DNA of 64,000 nucleotides from Geobacter sp. (GCA_009684525.1 WKKR01000003.1:434001-498000), one strand, 5' to 3'; counted from the first letter of the stretch, positions 27,182-36,270 are shown. Numbers and translations are program-made. The notes: a model not told the origin generated them from the letters alone.

Positions 27182-27309
27182 CGCAGGCTCCTGGCTGGCT
27201 TTGACGAAAGATACCACGAACCTGGGGGGCAGGCAAGGGGAATGCCCCTGCCCGGCATGTCTGAAAGCTGCTGCTGTGGCCCCGGAAGCGACGCGTTGCC
27301 GGCAATGCC

Positions 27310-30279
27310 TCAGACGGCCGGGAAGTTCTTTGCCAGATGCAGGCGGATGGTCTCCTCGAAGTTCGCCTCCCGGTCACCCTGGTAGACCATGGATGAGCCG
27401 ATTTCGGCAGCCAGGATGGCAAAGAGGTATTTGGGAGGGAGCTTCCCGATCCGTCTGCGATAGCGCGGCTCTTCCCGCAGGATGCGCGGCAGGTGGCTCA
27501 GGATGGCGCGGCGGAAGAGGGGCTGCAGGCAAAGGTGCGGACGGTTCTGGAAGAAGCGGAACAGCTGGGCATAGGCGCCGTTGATCTCGGTGCTGAGCGC
27601 GTCGGAGATCTCGGTGCAGAGGAGTTCCGGCTGGGTGCGCCGGCGCGCCAGGATGAGTCGTGCCTCGTCCTCGGCCCGCTTTTCCAGGATTTCCAGGACA
27701 TCCCGGACGTACCGTTCCTTGTTTGACATGAACTCCTCGGGAGAGAGGAGCAGGTTGGCGATGATCTCGTACGATGAGGAGATGACGCCGCACTTGTTGG
27801 CTGAGGCATCACGCATGATGATGACCCCGTTTTTCTGCAGCTGGATCCGGGCCTCCGGCGTGATGAAGGAGTTTGCCCCCTCCACGATGGCCCGTGCCGA
27901 AGGCTCCCCGGATGCCAGGAGGAAACGTTCCCAGTTTTCCCGGTCGATGGTCTCGGGTCGGCCGCCGGCAGGGATGAACAGGTCAGCCTGCACCGTAAAG
28001 ACCAGGTCGTCGAATTCCCGGTGGAACTCGTCCACGGAGATCCACTCCTCCCGGATTCCGTCGGAGGTCATCACTACCTTGCGGAAGAGCTCCCGCAGGC
28101 CTTCCGTGCGGCTGCCGGTGCGGAAGAGCATGACCCCGCCGGGGTGCAGTTTGCCGGGATCGAAGGCGTCCAGGTCCTGGCGGAGGAGGATGCGCTGCAG
28201 TTCGGCCCGATCGGCACCGAGTGGGTCGTGTACTGCCGCCATGCCGTCCAGAATCAGGCTGATCCGGACCTGCGGGCAGCGTTCGAGCATGATGCGCATG
28301 GCATTGCCCGCCACGTCGCCGTTGGTCCCCCCGGTGAACTTGACGCTGAAGGAATCGGTGCGGATGTCGATGCCGAGTTCCGCCATGGTTATCTCGGCGA
28401 ACTTCACCACGCCGGTGGAGGTGACGCCGTACTCCTTGTGATTGATCCCCACCTTCTTGCTGGACATGATGCCGATGCCGAGGAGGTAGCCCCGGCGCCG
28501 GGAGAGATGGGCGATCGCCTCGATCATGGCATCGTGCATGTTCTCGTCCGGACCCAGCTCGATTGGCTCGTCTTCGCGGTAGTAGTCCACGATCCCCGGA
28601 TGTTTCGCCACCCCCTGTTCGGTAACGAAGATGTCGAGGAAGGCGTTGATGATACCGTACTGCAGCTTGAACAGCCGCAGCGTTTCCAGCTCCCGTTCGC
28701 GTTCCCGTTCTCGCATCAGGTCGGAAACGTCCAGGATCGTCACCAGCTTGGAGCCCCCTTCGTAGATGTCCTTGTTTTTCAGGTGCTGGGTGTGGGCCAG
28801 AACGAAATTTTCGCGGAACAATGTGTTGGTGTTGATGAGGAAGTCATCGGGGGTGCGGGCGATGACGGTACGCCAGCCGCCGCGGGCGATGTCGGAAAAG
28901 CCGATATGGTAGCCGAAGCCGAAGCGGCTGAAGAAATAGGTGATCCTGAACGGCGTGGACGGTGGCAGGTCGTCGGTGAAATCATGGCCCAGTTCCGCCA
29001 GGTAGGCCGGGTCGAGGCGGAAGGCCAGCGCCTGTTTGTCCAGGATGAAGGCGTTGGTTTTCAGGGTGTACTGGATGAAGATCAGGCAGCAGCGGAAGAT
29101 GGTGCGACGTACCTCGTCCAGGTGGCGATGGCCGGTGTTGTATTCCTCCACCTCAAGCCGGGTGGCGGCGAGCACTTCCCGGTAGACTGTCTCGCGGTCG
29201 GCGATCTCCGGGTCGAAGCGGGCCTTGAGCAGCTTGATCAGCTGCAGGGCGATCTCCGGATGGGCGTAAAAGGCGCTCCTGACATCGTCGAGGCCGAAGC
29301 GTTCAGGCTGGTTGTGGGCGAGGTTGGTGTGGCAGAAGGCAATGAAGGCGTTTATCAGCGACGCTTCCTGCCCGCTCATGGTGCCGCTGGTGACGTATTC
29401 GCGGTAGGTATGCGACCGTGTCGCCAGTATCTGCGTGTTGTACAGCTCCTCCTGGAGTTGGCAGTAGACGTCGGTCCCTTTTTCCAGGGTGCCGCCGTCC
29501 AGGTGCCGCACATAGAAGGTGCCGAGGAAGTAGGGGTGGATGCCGTTGGAGATGGTGAGACAGTAGGCCCGGGTAACTCCCAGGCCGAGGCGTTTGAAGA
29601 CCTCCATTACCTGGATCAGGAAATCCTTCTGGGGAGGGTTGCCCACGGCAAAGTGGATGCGCGACAGGTCCTCCTCTTCCATCCGCTCCATATCGAAAAA
29701 GAGACCGCCGCTCTGGTTCCCTTTCTGGAAGAGATTGAGAACCTGGGCCATGCGTATGGCAGGCGCGGTCAGGACGTAGCGCTCGTTGTTCAGCCAGAGG
29801 AGCCGCAGGAGCCGATCGAAATCCTTCCGGTCGAAGTCGGGGTAGCTTTTGTGCAGCTCGGCGCGGGTTGCGCGGCGAATGGGTGCAGGAACGATAACAT
29901 CTCTGCCGGCAAGGATCTCCTCGTTGCTTTTCCGGTCGAACTCGAAGCGCTGGATCTCCAAAGATTCGCCGACGCCGGGCATGGGGCCTTCGGAGTGGGC
30001 GAACATGGCGAAGGAGATCTCGCGCTCCTGCACCTCGCGCAGCGTCACGGTGTCGTACAGCGACCCGGGCCGGTTGCGCACCGCCAGGATCAGACTCTTT
30101 TCACGATCTGCCAGTATCAGCCGCTGGTTGATGCGCAGGCTTGCCAGTTCCCGTTCCAGGATGGACAAGGCGCTCTGCTCGTCCTTCATGGAGACGAAAA
30201 AGTAGGGATTCATCTGTTCCCGCAGCCAGCGGCGGTTGGCTGCCTGTTCCTGTTTCGCGGTTTTCGCTGCCGGATTCAT
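27310..30279 (-). CDS. Large NAD-type glutamate dehydrogenase-like protein
   Basis: 989 residues. It has an N-terminal ACT-like/unknown region, then the catalytic dehydrogenase core found in large NAD-dependent glutamate dehydrogenases. Landmarks are the substrate region SRFGFGYHIGFSDIARGGWRTV (a region near residue 455) and SSKKVGINHKEYGVTSTGV near 615. A Rossmann part with KFTGGTNGDVAGNAM near 655 and VEGANSFITPEAR near 800 follows. Length is between the 115-kDa and 180-kDa classes. The reaction is probably oxidative deamination of an amino acid with NAD. It starts 18 bases after metX, so it should share the SAM-riboswitch-controlled transcript. Confidence 0.8.
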   Translation of the reverse strand: MNPAAKTAKQEQAANRRWLREQMNPYFFVSMKDEQSALSILERELASLRINQRLILADREKSLILAVRNRPGSLYDTVTLREVQEREISFAMFAHSEGPMPGVGESLEIQRFEFDRKSNEEILAGRDVIVPAPIRRATRAELHKSYPDFDRKDFDRLLRLLWLNNERYVLTAPAIRMAQVLNLFQKGNQSGGLFFDMERMEEEDLSRIHFAVGNPPQKDFLIQVMEVFKRLGLGVTRAYCLTISNGIHPYFLGTFYVRHLDGGTLEKGTDVYCQLQEELYNTQILATRSHTYREYVTSGTMSGQEASLINAFIAFCHTNLAHNQPERFGLDDVRSAFYAHPEIALQLIKLLKARFDPEIADRETVYREVLAATRLEVEEYNTGHRHLDEVRRTIFRCCLIFIQYTLKTNAFILDKQALAFRLDPAYLAELGHDFTDDLPPSTPFRITYFFSRFGFGYHIGFSDIARGGWRTVIARTPDDFLINTNTLFRENFVLAHTQHLKNKDIYEGGSKLVTILDVSDLMRERERERELETLRLFKLQYGIINAFLDIFVTEQGVAKHPGIVDYYREDEPIELGPDENMHDAMIEAIAHLSRRRGYLLGIGIMSSKKVGINHKEYGVTSTGVVKFAEITMAELGIDIRTDSFSVKFTGGTNGDVAGNAMRIMLERCPQVRISLILDGMAAVHDPLGADRAELQRILLRQDLDAFDPGKLHPGGVMLFRTGSRTEGLRELFRKVVMTSDGIREEWISVDEFHREFDDLVFTVQADLFIPAGGRPETIDRENWERFLLASGEPSARAIVEGANSFITPEARIQLQKNGVIIMRDASANKCGVISSSYEIIANLLLSPEEFMSNKERYVRDVLEILEKRAEDEARLILARRRTQPELLCTEISDALSTEINGAYAQLFRFFQNRPHLCLQPLFRRAILSHLPRILREEPRYRRRIGKLPPKYLFAILAAEIGSSMVYQGDREANFEETIRLHLAKNFPAV

Positions 30280-30297
30280 GGATAGCGGTTCCTTTCG

Positions 30298-31407
30298 CTA
30301 CGGTTCTGGGGCTACCTTCCGGAGGAACTCCCGCACCAGCGGGGCAAAGGTCTGGTGCTCCAGCAGGAAGGCATCGTGACCATAGGACGAGGTGATCAGG
30401 TGGTACTCAGCCGGTTTGCCCAGGCTCTGCAGGGCGGCAACCATCTCTTCGGTCTGGGCCGGCGGGTAGAGCCAGTCCGAGGTGAAGGCAAAGAACTGGA
30501 TCGGCACCCGGACCGGCTGGAACGCCTCTTCCAACGATTCGCAACCCCAGGCCACATCATAGAGGTCCAGCGCCTTGGCCAGGTAGAGGAACGAATTGGC
30601 ATCGAAGCGGTCGACAAAGTTGTAGCCGTTGTAGGTGAGGTAGCGCTCCACCTCGAACTGGCCGAAGAAGTCGAACAGGCCGTCCCTGGCCGAGAAGCGG
30701 CGGCCGAATTTGGCGGTCATGGATTCGTCGGACAAAAAGGTGATATGGCCGACACCGCGGGCGAGTGCCAGGCCATCCTTGGGGTTCTTGCGATACTCCC
30801 CCTTCTTCCAGGTCGGGTCGTTGAAGATGGCCCAGCGGGCCACGGCGTTGAGGGCGATGGCCTGGGCGGAAGGGCGGGGGGAGGTGGCGAGCACCACTGC
30901 CGAGGCAAGCCGGTCCGGGAACTGGGTGGCCCATTCCAGGGCCTGCATTCCCCCCATGCTGCCGCCGAGCACCGTTACCAGCCGCTCAATGCCGAGATGG
31001 TCGATGAGGAGCAGCTGGGCCCGAACCATGTCGCGCACGGTAATGACCGGGAAGCTGAGGTTATAGCGCTTGCCGGTCCGGGGATTGGTCGACGTCGGGC
31101 CGGTCGAGCCGTAACAGGAGCCGATGACGTTGATGCAGATGACGCAGTAGCGGTCGGTGTCCAAAAGGCGGCCCGGACCGACGATCTCGTCCCACCAGCC
31201 GGGCCTGGTCTCTTCCTCGCTGTGGCGGCCGGCAAGATGGGCGCTGCCGGTCCAGGCGTGCGTCACCAGGATGGCGTTGGAGCGGTCGGCGTTGAGTTGG
31301 CCATAGGTTTCAAAGACGAGCGTGATCGGTCCGAGGATACGTCCGCTTTCAAGACGGAGCTCGGTGTCGAAGGTTACGGATTGTGGCTGGACGATGCCGA
31401 CCGACAT
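30298..31407 (-). CDS. metX: Homoserine O-acetyltransferase
   Basis: A 369-residue alpha/beta hydrolase-fold enzyme that acetylates homoserine for methionine synthesis. The nucleophile elbow is GGSMGG with S150, and the rest of the triad is D311 (FTSDWLYPP) and H344 (SSYGHDAFL). The family motif [14 protein letters not shown] near 96 and the length are typical of MetX. Regulation is directly visible: a sigma-70 promoter, a SAM-I aptamer and a terminator lie between 31753 and 31431. Methionine surplus should therefore stop transcription before this gene. Confidence 0.95.
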   Translation of the reverse strand: MSVGIVQPQSVTFDTELRLESGRILGPITLVFETYGQLNADRSNAILVTHAWTGSAHLAGRHSEEETRPGWWDEIVGPGRLLDTDRYCVICINVIGSCYGSTGPTSTNPRTGKRYNLSFPVITVRDMVRAQLLLIDHLGIERLVTVLGGSMGGMQALEWATQFPDRLASAVVLATSPRPSAQAIALNAVARWAIFNDPTWKKGEYRKNPKDGLALARGVGHITFLSDESMTAKFGRRFSARDGLFDFFGQFEVERYLTYNGYNFVDRFDANSFLYLAKALDLYDVAWGCESLEEAFQPVRVPIQFFAFTSDWLYPPAQTEEMVAALQSLGKPAEYHLITSSYGHDAFLLEHQTFAPLVREFLRKVAPEP

Positions 31408-31430
31408 AATGGCTCTCTGGTTCGGAAAAT

Positions 31431-31463
31431 GGAAAAGCCCCTGCTCGGGGTGAGCAGGGGCTT
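31431..31463 (-). terminator. Riboswitch-controlled terminator of metX
   Basis: A 12-bp perfect stem (AAGCCCCTGCTC at 31435-31446 with GAGCAGGGGCTT at 31452-31463) is followed on the minus strand by TTTTCC. It sits between the SAM-I aptamer and metX and is the expression platform. Confidence 0.9.
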
Positions 31464-31489
31464 ATAGGTTGCGCGTGGTAAGCTCCCGA

Positions 31490-31577
31490 CTCATCTCTAG
31501 GAATTAGCACCTGACATCCGTTGCCGGACCGGTTGCTGTGGCTTCAAAGGGCCTGTCCCTCCACCACTCTCGATAAG
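31490..31577 (-). ncRNA. SAM-I (S-box) riboswitch aptamer
   Basis: On the minus strand the conserved S-box core is present in order. It has the P1 strand CTTATC (31577-31572), GTGGTGGAGGGAC, GGCCCTTTGAAGCC, CAGCAACCGG, AGGTGCTAATTCC, and the closing GATGAG (31495-31490), which pairs with CTTATC. The aptamer binds S-adenosylmethionine and should favour the downstream terminator, shutting off metX. Confidence 0.93.
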
Positions 31578-31603
31578 CAGGTTGCCGATGCCACATTCGC
31601 GCC

Positions 31604-31685
31604 CTGGCGGCGTTGGCTCATCAATCGCTCCTCAACTACCTTTCGGTACGCCTCGGTCGCTCATTCTTCGCCGCCTTGCCATGAT
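31604..31685. repeat. Imperfect palindromic element within the metX leader
   Basis: GGCGGCG (31606-31612) and CGCCGCC (31669-31675) are the outer arms. An imperfect inner part pairs around CTACCTTTCGGTA (31636-31648). It lies in the transcribed leader between the promoter and the aptamer. The style resembles dispersed palindromic repeats of these genomes, but no second copy is in this window. Confidence 0.45.
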
Positions 31686-31724
31686 CGCGAATCTGTCATC
31701 GGCTGACTATTCGGTTGTGGGTGC

Positions 31725-31753
31725 AGAATAGGTGATGCCTCCTGCTTTGTCAA
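31725..31753 (-). promoter_or_regulatory. Sigma-70 promoter of the metX operon
   Basis: On the minus strand TTGACA (31753-31748), a 17-base spacer and TATTCT (31730-31725). Transcription would start near 31718, giving a leader of about 310 bases that contains the palindrome, the SAM-I aptamer and the terminator. Confidence 0.75.
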
Positions 31754-31788
31754 TGTAAAAGAGACTATAGCTCAGTATCTTAGCCCGG

Positions 31789-32673
31789 TTAGCCGTTTTT
31801 CTCGGCCTTGAGGGCGGCCAGCATGGCCTCGCCCATCCTGGTAGGGCTGGTGGCTACGGCGACGCCGCATTCTTCAAGGGTGCGGATCTTGTCCTCGGCC
31901 TTTCCCTTCCCGCCGGTGATGATGGCCCCGGCATGCCCCATCCGCTTGCCCGGCGGTGCGGTTACCCCGGCAATGAAGGCGGCCACCGGCTTCTTCATGT
32001 TCTCCTTGATCCACCAGGCCGCCTCTTCCTCGGCACCGCCGCCGATCTCGCCGATCATGAAGACCCCTTCGGTCTTGGGATCGTCGTTGAACAGCTTGAG
32101 CACATCCACGAAATTCATGCCGATGATCGGGTCGCCGCCGATGCCGACGCAGCTCGACTGGCCGAGCCCCGCCTCGGTCACCTGCTTGACCGCCTCGTAG
32201 GTGAGGGTGCCGCTGCGGGAGACGATGCCGATCTTCCCTTTCTTGTGGATGTAGCCCGGCATGATCCCGACCTTGCATTCTCCCGGAGTGATGACGCCGG
32301 GACAGTTGGGGCCGACCAGCCTGGTCTTGCTCCCCTGCAGGATCCTTTTTACCGGCACCATGTCGCGGACCGGAATCCCCTCGGTGATGCAGACCGCCAG
32401 TTCGAGCCCGGCGTCGGCGGCCTCGAGGATGGCATCGGCAGCCGCAGGCGGCGGGACGAAGATCATGGAGACATTGGCGCCAGTATAGCGGACCGCCTCT
32501 TCGACGGTGTTGAAGACCGGAATCCCCTCGATATGGATGCCCCCCTTGCCGGGGGTGACGCCGGCAACGATGTGGCTGCCGTAGTCGCGGCATTGCTGAG
32601 TATGGAACAGGCCGCTCCGGCCGGTGATCCCCTGGACGACGATCTTGGAATCCTTGTTGATCAGAATGGACAT
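31789..32673 (-). CDS. sucD: Succinyl-CoA ligase, alpha subunit
   Basis: A 294-residue subunit that carries the phosphohistidine of succinyl-CoA synthetase (TCA cycle, substrate-level phosphorylation). The CoA-binding Rossmann part is N-terminal ([15 protein letters not shown]). The active-site His is H247 in [11 protein letters not shown]. The ATG at 32673 has GGGAGAAACC upstream; longer in-frame starts into the intergenic region have no ribosome site. It follows sucC by 90 bases that contain a short hairpin. The usual length is about 290 residues. Confidence 0.96.
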   Translation of the reverse strand: MSILINKDSKIVVQGITGRSGLFHTQQCRDYGSHIVAGVTPGKGGIHIEGIPVFNTVEEAVRYTGANVSMIFVPPPAAADAILEAADAGLELAVCITEGIPVRDMVPVKRILQGSKTRLVGPNCPGVITPGECKVGIMPGYIHKKGKIGIVSRSGTLTYEAVKQVTEAGLGQSSCVGIGGDPIIGMNFVDVLKLFNDDPKTEGVFMIGEIGGGAEEEAAWWIKENMKKPVAAFIAGVTAPPGKRMGHAGAIITGGKGKAEDKIRTLEECGVAVATSPTRMGEAMLAALKAEKNG

Positions 32674-32730
32674 GTGGTTTCTCCCGATATTGGACATGCA
32701 GGAGCAGGCCGCTGTGCCCGCCCTGACCAC

Positions 32731-32753
32731 GGGCAACCACAGAGGGTTGCCCC
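32731..32753. repeat. Short hairpin between sucC and sucD
   Basis: GGGCAACC (32731-32738) is inverted as GGTTGCCC (32745-32752) around ACAGAG. It resembles a common intergenic palindrome of bacterial genomes. It could stabilise the sucC 3' end or tune the sucC:sucD ratio. Confidence 0.5.
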
Positions 32754-32763
32754 TACGATGAAT

Positions 32764-33921
32764 TCAGCCGATCATCTTGACGATCCGGTCCGCGCCATCC
32801 CCCAGGTTGTCGGCGGTCTGCACGTTGAGCCCGGATTCGGCAAGGAGCTGCCTCCCCTCCTCCACCTTGCTGCCGTCCATCCGGACGACGATCGGGAGGG
32901 TACATTTCACCTCGGATGCCGCCTCGATGATCCCCTGGGCGATGACGTCACAGCGCATGATCCCGCCGAAGATGTTGACGAAGACCCCCTTCACGTCGTC
33001 GTCCTCCAGGATGATCTTGAACGCCTCCGCCACCTTCTCCCTTGTTGCCCCGCCCCCCACGTCCAGGAAGTTGGCAGGCTCGCCGCCGAACTCCTTGAGC
33101 ACGTCCAGGGTGGCCATGGCGAGGCCGGCGCCGTTCACCATGCAGCCGATGTTGCCCGACAGCTTGATATAGGAGAGGTCGTACTTGCCGGCATTGATCT
33201 CGAGGGGGTCGAGCTGGGAATAGTCCATCATGTCCGGGTATTCGCGGTGGCGGAAGATGGCATTGTCGTCGAAGGTGATCTTGGCGTCCATGGCCATCAG
33301 CCAGCCGGCCTTGCTGACCACCAGCGGGTTGATCTCCACCAGGGCGCAGTCCTTGTCCAGGCAGACCCGGTAAAGGTTCTGCATCAACTCCACGCAGTCC
33401 TCGCAGAGGCTTCCGGTCAGGCCGAGCGCCAGGGCGATCCTCCGCGCCTGGTAGGGCCTCAGCCCGGTATAGGGGTCGATGGGGAGCTTGTGGATCTTTT
33501 CCGGGGTTTTCTGGGCCACCTCTTCGATCTCGACTCCCCCCTCGGCCGAAGCGATGAGGCAGTAGCGGGCATTGCCCCGGTCAAGGGTTATGGAGAGATA
33601 GAACTCCCTGGCGATCTCCACGGCCTCTTCCACCAGGATACGGCGGACCTTCAATCCCTCGGGGCCGGTCTGGGGGGTTACCAGCCGCTTGCCGAACAGC
33701 TCCTTGCCGTAATCCTGTGCCTGCTCGGGATGGTGCACCAGCCGCACCCCCCCGGCTTTTCCCCGCCCGCCCGCATAGATCTGGGCCTTGACGACGCAGC
33801 GCCCGCCGAACTCCTTGGCTGCCCGTTCCACCTGGTCAGACGTCAGAGCCACCCGGCCGCGAGGGACCGGAATACCGAATGCGTTGAGGATCTCTTTCGC
33901 TTGGTACTCGTGGATGTTCAT
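32764..33921 (-). CDS. sucC: Succinyl-CoA ligase, beta subunit
   Basis: 385 residues, full length for SucC. The N-terminal ATP-grasp domain begins MNIHEYQAKEILNAFGIPVP, with KAQIYAGGRGKAGGV near residue 45. The C-terminal ligase-CoA domain contains NIFGGIMRCD and VRMDGSKVEEGRQLL. It phosphorylates ADP or GDP with SucD. GGAG lies 7 bases before ATG 33921. Upstream are a perfect 8-bp palindrome and a sigma-70 promoter, so the operon is probably regulated. Confidence 0.96.
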   Translation of the reverse strand: MNIHEYQAKEILNAFGIPVPRGRVALTSDQVERAAKEFGGRCVVKAQIYAGGRGKAGGVRLVHHPEQAQDYGKELFGKRLVTPQTGPEGLKVRRILVEEAVEIAREFYLSITLDRGNARYCLIASAEGGVEIEEVAQKTPEKIHKLPIDPYTGLRPYQARRIALALGLTGSLCEDCVELMQNLYRVCLDKDCALVEINPLVVSKAGWLMAMDAKITFDDNAIFRHREYPDMMDYSQLDPLEINAGKYDLSYIKLSGNIGCMVNGAGLAMATLDVLKEFGGEPANFLDVGGGATREKVAEAFKIILEDDDVKGVFVNIFGGIMRCDVIAQGIIEAASEVKCTLPIVVRMDGSKVEEGRQLLAESGLNVQTADNLGDGADRIVKMIG

Positions 33922-33940
33922 ACTGGTCTCCGTTTAGTGA

Positions 33941-33959
33941 TAATAAAATCGTTTTATTA
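33941..33959. promoter_or_regulatory. Perfect AT-rich palindrome before sucC (possible operator)
   Basis: TAATAAAA (33941-33948) and TTTTATTA (33952-33959) are perfect 8-base arms around TCG. It lies 20 bases upstream of the sucC start codon and inside its leader, a position suited to a repressor. Confidence 0.5.
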
Positions 33960-34116
33960 ATAGCAAAAATTTTAGCGATTGCCAGAAAAAAATGCTGTTT
34001 GTGCATTGATTCTGAAAATGACTCCGGACGGGCCCGGTCGGTTATGGCGGGCAGGTGGCCTCGCGTTCCCCTAGCAGGCCTGCCATCACCGCTGTTCCGG
34101 CGACGAGCCGAGAAAA

Positions 34117-34144
34117 AGTCTATCGGACTTGAGGTGGCTGTCAA
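34117..34144 (-). promoter_or_regulatory. Sigma-70 promoter of sucCD
   Basis: On the minus strand TTGACA (34144-34139), a 16-base spacer and TAGACT (34122-34117). It predicts a leader of nearly 190 bases before sucC, with GC-rich inverted repeats. Confidence 0.6.
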
Positions 34145-34259
34145 TGCAAGCTCTTGAAATGATGTTCCCTCCTTTGGGTTCCCCTTTCGGGGGAGATGGG
34201 GCATCGGCTGGCGATGCCGGTGCCGGGCAGATGGGCTGATTTTTCGAATCAACAACTGT

Positions 34260-34273
34260 TTGACTTGCGTCAA
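34260..34273 (+). promoter_or_regulatory. CRP/FNR-family binding palindrome upstream of the octaheme cytochrome
   Basis: TTGAC-TTGC-GTCAA (34260-34273), extended by one matched base each side, is a perfect FNR/HcpR-type half-site pair. It lies about 220 bases before the cytochrome start. It suits anaerobic or nitrosative control. The activator is not encoded in this window. Confidence 0.55.
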
Positions 34274-34491
34274 AGACAGTGCTTGGTGAAAAGCGTTTAA
34301 TGCCGCACAGCCATGTGGTCATCTATCGGCAGAGCGATTGATTGCTTAAGGGGTAATTGCTGCTACATTTATGGGAAATGCTTCTTCTGTACAGATGAAT
34401 GCAGCGTCTGCACCACCTCTGTTGAGCGACGTCCCCAGGCAGGCAATCAGCGCAATCCGGCCAACCATACCCAGCGAAAGGAGAAAGACGC

Positions 34492-36099
34492 ATGATGAAA
34501 CGGAAGATTGCGGCTGCTGTGGCAGTCATCGGAATGGGGGCACTCTTGGCGCTCCCCTCTGTTGCGGCAAAGGCTAAGCCTGCTGCCAAGCCGATCAAGG
34601 ATGGCCGGGAGAAATGCTACGAGTGCCACGAGGAGATCAAGGCGATCAAGGAGGGCTCCAAGCATGCCTCGCTGTCGTGCAAGACCTGCCACGACAAGAT
34701 GGATGCCCATATGCAGGACCCCGAGAAGAACAAGCCGGTCACGGTCATTGATCAGGCCCTGTGCGGCAAGTGCCACAAGAACCAGTACGCCAGCTTCTTC
34801 ACGGTCAATTACGAAGGTGCTGCCCGCAAGGAGAAAGGGGTCCCCACCGGGCGTTCGCCCATGCAGGACAAACTCCTGGCCGGGCACGGCTTTACCTTCG
34901 AGCACAACGAGCCCCGCGGCCATGCATTCATGGTGATTGACCAGTTCGTGGTGGACCGGTTCCAGGGGGGGCGTTTCCAGTACAAGGATGGTTGGAAGGG
35001 GGTAGACGAGGTCGGCAAGGCATGGGACGTGCTGATCGATACCAACAAGAAGCTGGCCGAGACCGCCATGGCCGGCAATCCGACCTGTATCCAGTGCAAG
35101 ACCTCGGATCATATTCTGAAATGGAAGTTCATGGGGGACAAGGACCCCAGGGCACAGTGGGACCGCAGTTCGGACCTGGTGGCGATTGCCAAGGATACCC
35201 AGAACGCCGTGGGGTGCATCCACTGCCACGATCCCCACGGCACCCAGCCGCGGGTCGTGCGTGACGCTCTGATCCAGGCCGTTGAAAAGGACCGGGGCGC
35301 CAACATCTTTGCCAAAAACGGGAAAACCGACCTGAACGTGGTCGATTTTCGCGGCTTCCGCAAGATCGGGCTGATGGAGAAGACCGACTCCCGCCTGATG
35401 TGCGCCCAGTGCCATGTGGAGTACAACTGCAACGCGGGGAGCCAGTGGAGCGACGGCAAGAAGGTCGGCTACGACGACCAGCGGACCAACCACTTCCCCC
35501 TGACCAATGTCAAGGGGCTTCTGGAGCATTACAGGAAGCTTGATTTCTACGACTTCAAGCATGCCGTGACCGGCGCGCGGCTGATCAAGCTGCAGCACCC
35601 TGAGGCCGAGACCTATGCCGGCAGCGTCCATGACCGGGCAGGCGTGCAGTGCCACCAGTGTCACATGCCGAAGCAGAAGGGGAAGGACGGCAAGGTCTTT
35701 TCCACCCATGGCGTGATCCGTCCCAAGAACCACATCAAAGAGGCCTGTCTCGGCTGCCATCCCAAGTACACGGTCGAGCAGAAGCTCTATCAGATTGAAG
35801 CCGTCCAGAACTACACCAAAGGGAAGATGCGCAAGGCCGAGTACTGGCTCGGCCAGTTGATCGACACCTATACAGCGGCAAAGCGGGCGGGCGTCGCCGA
35901 GACTGTGCTGGCCAAAGCCCGCGAGAAGCACGAGGAGGCCCATGTGCTGTGGGAATACTGGACTGCCGAGAACTCTGACGGCTTCCACAATCCCGACCTG
36001 GCCAGGGACAGCCTGACCGCATCCATTGCCGCCTCCAAGGAAGGGGTAAAGGTGCTCAAGGAAGCCATGGAGGCACAGCCGGCACCGGCAGCCAAGTAG
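34492..36099 (+). CDS. Octaheme nitrite-reductase-like cytochrome c (ONR/NrfA superfamily)
   Basis: 535 residues with a signal peptide (1 to about 26), so periplasmic. Eight haem motifs start at C42, C63, C91, C199, C242, C304, C387 and C419. Seven are CxxCH. The fourth is C199-IQ-C202-K203, the lysine-ligated catalytic haem of NrfA-type enzymes. Three N-terminal haems plus a five-haem NrfA-like core is the ONR layout. Y311-N-C313 after haem 6 matches the Tyr-x-Cys pair that is cross-linked in the Thioalkalivibrio octaheme enzyme. H369 in LQHPE is the expected active-site His. The likely reaction is six-electron reduction of nitrite (or hydroxylamine, sulfite) to ammonia. CGAAAGGAG lies upstream. 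The gene stands alone, divergent from sucCD. Confidence 0.9.
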   Translation: MMKRKIAAAVAVIGMGALLALPSVAAKAKPAAKPIKDGREKCYECHEEIKAIKEGSKHASLSCKTCHDKMDAHMQDPEKNKPVTVIDQALCGKCHKNQYASFFTVNYEGAARKEKGVPTGRSPMQDKLLAGHGFTFEHNEPRGHAFMVIDQFVVDRFQGGRFQYKDGWKGVDEVGKAWDVLIDTNKKLAETAMAGNPTCIQCKTSDHILKWKFMGDKDPRAQWDRSSDLVAIAKDTQNAVGCIHCHDPHGTQPRVVRDALIQAVEKDRGANIFAKNGKTDLNVVDFRGFRKIGLMEKTDSRLMCAQCHVEYNCNAGSQWSDGKKVGYDDQRTNHFPLTNVKGLLEHYRKLDFYDFKHAVTGARLIKLQHPEAETYAGSVHDRAGVQCHQCHMPKQKGKDGKVFSTHGVIRPKNHIKEACLGCHPKYTVEQKLYQIEAVQNYTKGKMRKAEYWLGQLIDTYTAAKRAGVAETVLAKAREKHEEAHVLWEYWTAENSDGFHNPDLARDSLTASIAASKEGVKVLKEAMEAQPAPAAK

Positions 36100-36149
36100 T
36101 GTCCATCCGGAAACACCGGATGAGGCACTACCGATGAGAGGTCGCGACC

Positions 36150-36191
36150 AGGCAGCCCGTTCCGGAATCCGGGGCGGGCTGCCTGCTTTCA
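36150..36191 (+). terminator. Hairpin terminator candidate after the octaheme cytochrome
   Basis: GGCAGCCCG (36151-36159) pairs perfectly with CGGGCTGCC (36175-36183), followed by TGCTTTC. The U run is poor. A smaller hairpin (ATCCGG/CCGGAT, 36105-36121) precedes it. Confidence 0.55.
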
Positions 36192-36270
36192 AATCGATTC
36201 GTCTGCACGCGACTTCCGCGGTATACTGTAATCAGTGACAGATTGCATCTTGCTGCATCAGGAGGATCTG

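Noticed and set aside
31591-31700. Second riboswitch in the metX leader
   Set aside because: The folded element is a simple imperfect palindrome without any conserved aptamer core I can recognise.
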